A stretch of DNA of 64,000 bases from Candidatus Fukatsuia endosymbiont of Tuberolachnus salignus. Its GTDB lineage: Bacteria; Pseudomonadota; Gammaproteobacteria; Enterobacterales; Enterobacteriaceae. Position numbers and translations under genes: made by a program. Under the pieces are notes generated by a model. That model was given only the letters and a program-made list of their open reading frames with translations. It did not search any database and was not told the origin of the DNA. Positions 53,709 through 61,900 of the stretch are shown piece after piece; the stretch's first letter is position 1; each line of letters begins with the position of its first letter. The stretch is taken from positions 1,736,001-1,800,000 of the forward strand of contig NZ_OZ034983.1 in the NCBI RefSeq assembly GCF_964030845.1. The letters run 5' to 3'.

Positions 53709-55688
53709 ATGCCATGGCTACAATCCTTTCGTAGGAATACAGGAAAACCATCTATTGTGGGCACTTCTTATACAAAAATTAATGAAGAGAAAGGAACTGT
53801 ATCTGCATTATCTCGTAAGTTCATTGCTGGAGGGCAATCAACTGAAACCCCCTCTACAAAAGAGCGAAAATCGAAGTTTTCCGGGATAAAAAAATTCTTT
53901 AATAGGATGTGTGTGTTTTTTCTAAGAGCGTCTACAAAGCCTGCGGGTTCTACAGGGCCTGTAGCTACAAAGGCTACAGAGCTTACCCAACCTACCAAGC
54001 TTACTCCTGCCGAGGAGAAAAACTTGCAGGCAATTTGCGACAGAGTAAAACAGCATGTAGAAGACAAAGATACTGCTGGATTATTCAGAAAATCACCACC
54101 ACAAGATGCATTCAAAAATTTTTTGGGACGTTTAGACAAAGGAGAAGTAAAGGTGGATGAATATGATAAGCTAATCTTATCTTCAACGATCAAAGATTAT
54201 ATAGGTAAATTGTCACCTATTACAAAAGAAGTACTTGAGGAAATGGAAGAGAAACCTAATGAATCAGCTGTCATATTTAATAGAGCAATTACAAATATGA
54301 AGGGAGATGAAAAAGAGATATTTAAGACATTGATGAAAACTATAGATCATTGTTACGATAAGGCACCCGATAATGATAAGGCACCCGATAATGATAAACA
54401 ATTTAATAAATCGTGTCTATATAACATTATAGGTATGCCGCTTTTTAGTAAATGCGAAGTAACATTCGAAAAAGTTAAACGCTATCCTGAACTAGTGAAA
54501 ACTCTGTTGGAAAATAGGGCATCTGCAAACCGGGATAATGAGTCAGAGGCAACAGAGCCACTGACAGCTAATACTAATGAACAACTTATTGATGCACTTA
54601 TTGGTGGATTATCCAGATCTGGCCAGCCACCTCTTCAGGCTGAGACACCGGATCACGTTATTAAATCTGCTCCGACAGTAGAAGGACCAATCATCCCTGA
54701 ATTTGAAAACATTAAACATAATGCTAGAATGTATTTAACGTCAATACAAACAGACCAGCAAATCATTGAAGAAAAGAAAGAATATATAGAAGAAAAACAA
54801 GCAGAGATACTCACTAAAAATCTTTCAGAAGATGAATCGACTATAGATGACCAGAAAAAGGAAATGCAAAATATTCATGAAAGCATTACTAGAAATGTTA
54901 AAGAAATGGAGAATATTAAAACAGAAATAGAAAAATCTGAAAAAAAAGCCCGATCATTTATGAATGAAAAAAAAGACGTGTCTAAGGACATCATCGACAG
55001 GCACATTGCTAACGCAAAAAGATCCCTGGATAGAATTCGCACATTATTCTCTGAAAATGAAGAAAAATATAAAAAATTACATAGTATTAAAAACAAAGTA
55101 AATACTAGATTGACAGAGTTAAGCTTAGGTAACAGCTTGCGTAACAGAATAAAGACTATTATGGATGGATTTGAAAAAATTAAACATGATGCCACAAAGC
55201 ATTCAACGTCAATACAAACAAAACAGAAAAGCTTTACAGAAGAGATACAAAAAATAGAACAAAACCGCAAAAAAATAGAACAAAAAAAGATAGAATCAGA
55301 AAAGAAACTAGAAAATCAACTAGAAGCTATAGAACAAGAAGATAAAAAACTAGAAGAACTAGGATCAGAAGAGAGAATAAAAAGGCTACTAGCTAGCAAG
55401 CTTTCAAGAAATACATCGACCATAGATGAAAAACTAACGACTATAGATAAAGAACTAACGATTATAGATAATGATCTAAAAGAAAGGCAAAAACTTCTTA
55501 TAATCGCCACTAACGAGGATAAAAAAATAGAGAGTGTTATGAAAAAAATAAAAGAATTTGAAAAAATAGCCGAATTATTGATAACTGATGAGGGCATCGA
55601 CCACGTGGCTAAAGCCGACAGATCTCTGGCTGAAATTCACGAATTACTAGAGAAACATAAGAAAAATTACGCGGCTCCAGCAGCATAA
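53709..55688 (+). CDS. Unknown 659-aa coiled-coil protein, candidate T3SS substrate
   Basis: I recognise no family. The first ~100 residues are basic, Ser/Thr-rich and low in complexity; residues ~100-330 are predicted helical. A small DNA duplication makes a KAPDNDKAPDNDK motif near 220. From residue ~332 the protein is a long Lys/Glu coiled coil with an internal duplication: FENIKHNARMYLTSIQT at 332 and FEKIKHDATKHSTSIQT at 488. It ends AAPAA. High A content and Lys/Glu richness set it apart from its spa neighbours. No signal peptide is seen, so its position beside the spa genes points to type III export by inference only. Confidence 0.6.
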   Translation: MPWLQSFRRNTGKPSIVGTSYTKINEEKGTVSALSRKFIAGGQSTETPSTKERKSKFSGIKKFFNRMCVFFLRASTKPAGSTGPVATKATELTQPTKLTPAEEKNLQAICDRVKQHVEDKDTAGLFRKSPPQDAFKNFLGRLDKGEVKVDEYDKLILSSTIKDYIGKLSPITKEVLEEMEEKPNESAVIFNRAITNMKGDEKEIFKTLMKTIDHCYDKAPDNDKAPDNDKQFNKSCLYNIIGMPLFSKCEVTFEKVKRYPELVKTLLENRASANRDNESEATEPLTANTNEQLIDALIGGLSRSGQPPLQAETPDHVIKSAPTVEGPIIPEFENIKHNARMYLTSIQTDQQIIEEKKEYIEEKQAEILTKNLSEDESTIDDQKKEMQNIHESITRNVKEMENIKTEIEKSEKKARSFMNEKKDVSKDIIDRHIANAKRSLDRIRTLFSENEEKYKKLHSIKNKVNTRLTELSLGNSLRNRIKTIMDGFEKIKHDATKHSTSIQTKQKSFTEEIQKIEQNRKKIEQKKIESEKKLENQLEAIEQEDKKLEELGSEERIKRLLASKLSRNTSTIDEKLTTIDKELTIIDNDLKERQKLLIIATNEDKKIESVMKKIKEFEKIAELLITDEGIDHVAKADRSLAEIHELLEKHKKNYAAPAA

Positions 55689-55786
55689 CTGATTCCAACC
55701 GGGAAGTATTCAACATCCCGTGTCAGCAGAACTGGCTAAATAATAATTTAGCCATCAAATCTTCCTTGAAGTAAATAACGAATTGT

Positions 55787-55822
55787 GACAATGCCGAATC
55801 CCCGTTATGGGTCGGCATTGTC
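55787..55822 (+). terminator. Hairpin after the 659-aa gene
   Basis: An 11-bp perfect stem (GACAATGCCGA with TCGGCATTGTC) and 14-nt loop lie about 100 bp past the stop. A short CATTTACA follows rather than a U-run. It probably separates this gene from the giant toxin gene downstream. Confidence 0.55.
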
Positions 55823-55950
55823 CATTTACACTGTGTATTGAGAATACCCAAATTTAGTATTTTACGTTATTATCCTGATTCTCAAGGTTTCGTTTGACGC
55901 CTAATTGCAATAGAAAATTTATGTCACGTAGCTAATTAAGGATGATTATC

Positions 55951-58900
55951 ATGGCAAATGCCAATCGGGAAGGTATTACTTTAGAACAGTGGACATGGTT
56001 GGTTCAGTGGGTTAAACGCATTGAACCAGGCTACTCATCAGCCGAGGCAGAAGTATTCCTCGATCAGTTTAATTATGCCAGAACGACTCGATTTAACGAT
56101 TATCAATTGATGCTACAAGGGATTGAAGAAAATCACGTTAGCCCCGCCTTAGTCAATCCCGGCCTAGAAAATAATGGGCATCATACGTCTGACAGTTGGA
56201 CAATTGTAGAAGCAAGCGTCGTAGAACGGCAGGATCAACCGGCGAAAAAAGTAAAAACCGACGTCCCCGTATCTTCCCAACCGCCCTTCTCTGCAGAGCC
56301 TCCTAAAGCAGACACCGTGCCAGTCACAGCAACCCCAGCCAATCCCAACCGAATGGGTATTCCTCCCAAAAAATGGGTATCGTTAATTACAAGGGTACAA
56401 AATATTCAATCCGGCTATTCGCACGCTCAAGCAGAAGCCTTCCTCGACCTGTTTAATTTTCCCGAAAATACCCGAATCAATGACTATGAGCAGCTGTTGC
56501 GGAATATTCAGGAAAATGGCTTGAGCATAGTTCGATTAGAGCAACAGCAAAGAGAAAGGAATCGTGCATCTGCTCGCATCAGTGTTCCCACACCAGTCTA
56601 CTATATGGGAGGAGAAAACCTTGCTGATGCGACGAATACTGGGGATGCCATTGGCGCTGCTGTAAACAGCTTTAAAGAATCGGAGGAGTATCCTCAATTT
56701 TTGGCACAATACCATCAAGCTATTGATAAAATCATTGCATTTTATATGGTCAATGTTGACGATCAAGCAGGCAAAACTCTGGTCAGCCACAATTTTGAGG
56801 AATTTAAAAAGAAAATATCAGACAGTGATCATCAGAACAGCCATCGCTATTACCAAATGAAAAGTGTGATTGAGGAGATTGCTCGGCTATTGGCACTCCC
56901 CAATACCAAAGAAAATCCACTTTCCCATAAATTAGCCGAAATTTACGAGTTGGCTGACAGGATCGCACACTGTGCTGATGGTGCAATCTCAGACATCTTA
57001 AGGGCCAGTGCAAATCTGTTCGCGCCTGGTGCAGATTTACTGAGTAGCATGCATAAAACAAGGGAAAAAATAGCGCACAGTACCCTTAGAGAATTTATGG
57101 TTTATAAAAGAATAGGCAATAACGTACACACATTTAATGCATTCTTAGATCGCTTCAATGAACAACTCGGCATGCCGGCCAGTCAAGATCGCTATAGAAA
57201 TCTGGATGCTGTTACCCAAACACGGGTTGAAAGTTGTCAGCGAAAGTTGATCAATGCGCTGACACCGTATCGTATTACCTATGAATTAGCCAACGCGCAT
57301 CTGAGCTTTCTTCTGAGCAAACTGGGGGCTGATGCGCTCGCTAACTACGACAAAATAGATGAACTTAGGCTGAGCCTGGATATAGAGGATCCGGAAGAAG
57401 GTTTTAAACCCGGTTATAAAAATCTCGATACATCTGCCCTTTTCATCGAGAATAACGGTGGATATCAGCTACGACAGGATCCCCTTTTATTACAGATAGA
57501 AATGGCAAAAAAACTCTCGCGTGCCAGATCAAGCACCATTTGGCCAAGTTGGTCGATCGAAACCGTGGATAATGGCCTGGGAAAGACATTCCAGCGAATA
57601 GGTGATCTATTTTGGCAGGAAATTGAAGGTGAAGTGATCCTGCCCACGATTAAAAGTATCGGTAATCGTATTAATCAGATCGCGCCTGAGCAATTGATAC
57701 GAATGATTGAGCAAGCCAATGCAGGAGATGCCGCATTATTCGACATTAATCCTCAGCGCCTACATGCCGCAACCGGGCAGCAAATCGCATTATTTTTCGC
57801 AAAATTAGGCGATGTACGTGGCCTTAACTACGTGATAGCGCACAATAACTGGTTTAAAAACTTAGATACCAACCCATTGGTACCGATTATTTTACAGTTT
57901 CCTCCCACCGCATCGGCTAACCTGCCCACTTATTTATTACATCATATGTCACCTTCTGAACTGACTCAGTTTCTAGAAAAATTGGGAGTTCAAGGCAGTA
58001 TTGACTACGTGATCAAGAATTTCAGCTGGTTCCGGCAGTTAGAGAGTAATCCACTGGTACCCGCTCTTTTAACCTTACCGCGCGATAGACTGGTGACAAT
58101 TTCCAGTGAGTTATTTCATCATTTGACCACCGAACAAGCCACTCAATTTTTTACAAAATTGGGCGTTGAGTATGGTGTTGCTTATGCAACCAAAAATTTT
58201 GATTGGTTCCAACAACTCAATAGCAATCCACTGGTACCGGCTCTTTTAACCTTACCGACCCATCAATTTACCCAGGTTTCCACTGAGTTATTTCATCACA
58301 TGACTTGCCAACAAGCCACTCAGGTTTTTTATAAATGGGGGTTTAATGCCAGTGTTAACTATATTAAAGATCACTTGGAGTGGTTCCAGCAATTAGAAAG
58401 TAATCCATTCGTACCGCTTCTTTTGAAGAGTACCCATAAAGAATTGATTACATTTCCGCCAATATTGTGGCAATTGATGACAGTGACGACACTGTATGAT
58501 TTTTTTAAGCAACGAAATGATCCCGGTGCAGCGGCTTATATAGACTATTACATCAATGGCTGGCCTCATCACAATAATCAAGGTACTGACAGTAAAGCTC
58601 ATCCTATTCAAGATATTAATCTCAATGCGCTGCTGTTAAACATTGTCTTTATAAAGGTACATACGATACATAATAATGTCACAACCTATCCGATTCATTA
58701 CCTTAGCCGGTTATTTATCTTAGCCAGCGAAGCTGAAGATCGGCAAACAATAGAGTTATTGCTACAACAATCCGAGCTCGATTTAAAACAGAGTCAATAT
58801 GGTCATGTTGAGAATCCTTTATTTGTGGCAATAAGAAAAGATTTGACCTGGTTAGTTCTTATGCTGTTGGCAAAACATCCATTGTCAGATTATCAGGATG

Positions 58901-61900
58901 CAGGTCGGCACAATGTGCTATTTTACGCGATTCAAAATAAAAACTTGCAGATACTGACAGCATTATTAGATGCCGGGGCGGATGCGAACGAAAAAAATTT
59001 ACTAACCAATACCACTGCCTTGGAACAGGCTGTTTTATCAGAGGATCCTCGTCTGGTAAGCAAGTTGTTAGAGCATCATGCTAAGGATGATTCAGCTAAC
59101 GCATTGATGCTCGCCATAAAGCAGGGAAATATCACCATGGTGGAAGCCCTGTCGGCAGCAACGATAGAACACTATTACCACCACATAAAGCAACAAACCA
59201 GTGTTTATGATCGAGCCTGGTCTTTAGCTCACGAACAGCCCTCATCTGCTGACATCATCAAGATCCTCGAACAGAATAAAGCACATTTAGCCAAGATGCT
59301 CCCAGCGCTGACTCTATCCGATTTGTTTCGCTATGGTGTGATGTCCACTACTGGACTGCAATCCCCTATTTCAGGAACCGAAGTCAATCCACTTAGCTTA
59401 CCATTGTATGCAAGTATCCAGGCTACCCTGGCCAAGCTACATGAAACAACAGGTAGTGAGCAGATCGAAACCGCTTTTATCCTGCTAAATCAGGTTAATT
59501 TTTCTCTGAATAGGCCCTTTGGCAATATTTCCAGCAACATGGTATCAGTCATATCAAGACTCCAGACTCAAATCGATCATATACTCTTTGCTAATCTGGC
59601 ACCCGACTCGATGAAAGAAAACCTGCTCGCGCTTACAGAAATTCAACCCGCGCTCGCAGCTGATGTATATCAGGCCCTGTTGCAAAAAACACCGGCTACC
59701 CGACTATTTTTCATGAATTTTATATTCAACAGGATGGCAGAAGATCTTTACTTCGACGTTCCAATAAAATTCCGTAAAACAAATCCTTTTTCTCTCTCTA
59801 CACACAGAAATTTTTGGGAAATTAGGCTAGACGGTTTTAATGGTCAGGTGCCGAATGAAGAGGATCTGGGCTTTAAGGCCATTTACCACTTCCCGTTTGA
59901 TGAACAATTTAATGGTTTTGAGACGGCACTATCGAAAGAACAGGCACAGGGTGAACTAAAAAAAATTAAGATCGATCAAACGAATGGATTCATTCATATA
60001 GGCTACAACCAGAAGGAATTAAACGCATTACACCTGAATAAAAAGAGAATGAGAATCAGAAAATTTATTGATGCTTTGTTAGCGAAGCTAGAGCTGCGTT
60101 CTGTTGGTGATCAACGTAATCCCGAAAATCGCAGAAATTTCTTCTTCAGAGATATACGAAACCATCGACGTAGAATGTTGGCCACCTACGGTGATAAAGC
60201 CCACTTACGTAGGGAACAAAAAGCACGAATAACGCAAATAGAGAAGATGTATCGTAGTATTTACCATACAGACGTGGCGATCTGGGATCAACAGTATTCA
60301 ACTGAAGCACTGAATCGACTGAATCAGCAACTTACTCAACAGCCAAATGTGCGAGAGCAGTTGGCGTTCTTACTAGCAGAGCGCCAAGGTCTGCTGATGA
60401 ACAGTCATAATGGTGATTATGGTTATCAACGTAGTGATTACGTCACTACTGCTTTTATTGTTCAGCACATGGATACGCTTAAAGAATTGGGTATTTCCAT
60501 TCTTGGATTGCCTTTAGACAAAGTGACCCAAACATTTATTGACCATTTCCGACGCAATCCCAGACAACCAATCTCTCCCTATTTAAAATCCGTATTGAAA
60601 AAGGAGGGTTTGACTACCCTATTTATTGCCGCCTGTCAAAAAGGGCTGAAAGTGGTTGCTTTGGGGCAAACCTATCAGCCTTACGCCGAAACCTATATTC
60701 AGGGTGTAGCCAATACTTTGGCAGAGGAAAAATTAACATCGATACCCGTGGGTGAAAAATTCATTGCTATTGGTGATAGCCACCTTTTGTTATCAAGTGC
60801 GGGATATGATCGCTTCTTACCGGGTCTTGCTCATCGCCTAAGGCTACCTGTACTACAAATCGTCAATAATCAACTGTCGATCCAACCTGATGATATTTCT
60901 AGGCGTATTGCCAGTGTTGGCTTACATACATCAGGCCCGGCAAAACGAAATAATGTGGAAAGCTGGCAGAAAATAGAGGTAAGCCCCCATGAACGAAACA
61001 GTCAAACAAGGTTCGACGGCATCCTTATCCTACAACTGGAAGATGATGCCGAAAGTATGAAAGCAGCCGCCAATCTGGCAGCTAAACATCCTGATAAATC
61101 CGTATTATTTCAGTGTGATAAGCATGGAAATTTGCGTTGGGTGCATGGTAACCCATTTGTACTGGCCGGTAATATACGTTGGCATTTAGTCGGTCATGGG
61201 CGTGGTGGTACAAATGATCACAATCATACATCGTTAGCGGAGTACTCACCCTTCGAGTTGTATCAGGTCGTAGAACAGGTTCGTAACAAGCTAAGTATTA
61301 ATTATCATATCCAGGGAGTCGTACCCCATGAAATTGTCTTGATGGGATGTGGGCTGGCCAGCAGTGACATCGAATCTGAGGATTATAGAACGCAAGTTGA
61401 CACATTACTGAACCGTCGGCAAGCAGGACAATCAACAAAAACGCCAATTAAAGTGATAGCGTATCGAACTACCCTTGATGTTGACCGACAAGGTCATAGG
61501 CGTACGCTGGAGAACCCACATCGGTTACAACGTAACCGCCATGAAAACAGGATGACGTCAGGAAAGTTGGGTATGACGTCGGCACAATGGTCAAATGTGA
61601 TCAGCTGGGTTCAGCGTATCGATCCCACTTATTCGCATTCGCAAGCAGAAGTATTTCTCAATCAGTTTAATTATTTCGTGGAAACACGCCTGAGCAATTA
61701 TCAGCTTATGTTACAGGCTATCGAGCAGAATGGCACCAGCCTGGCTTCGATCAGGCCGGGTCCTACGGATAGCAACGGTTATCATTTGCCAACAACCTGG
61801 ACAATTGTAGAGGTTGCCGCCACAAGACAACAGTCACCCAGGGTATCGTTAGCTATTCCTCAAGAAAACGAATATTGGGCGCAGAAAGTGAAGGAAGAAT

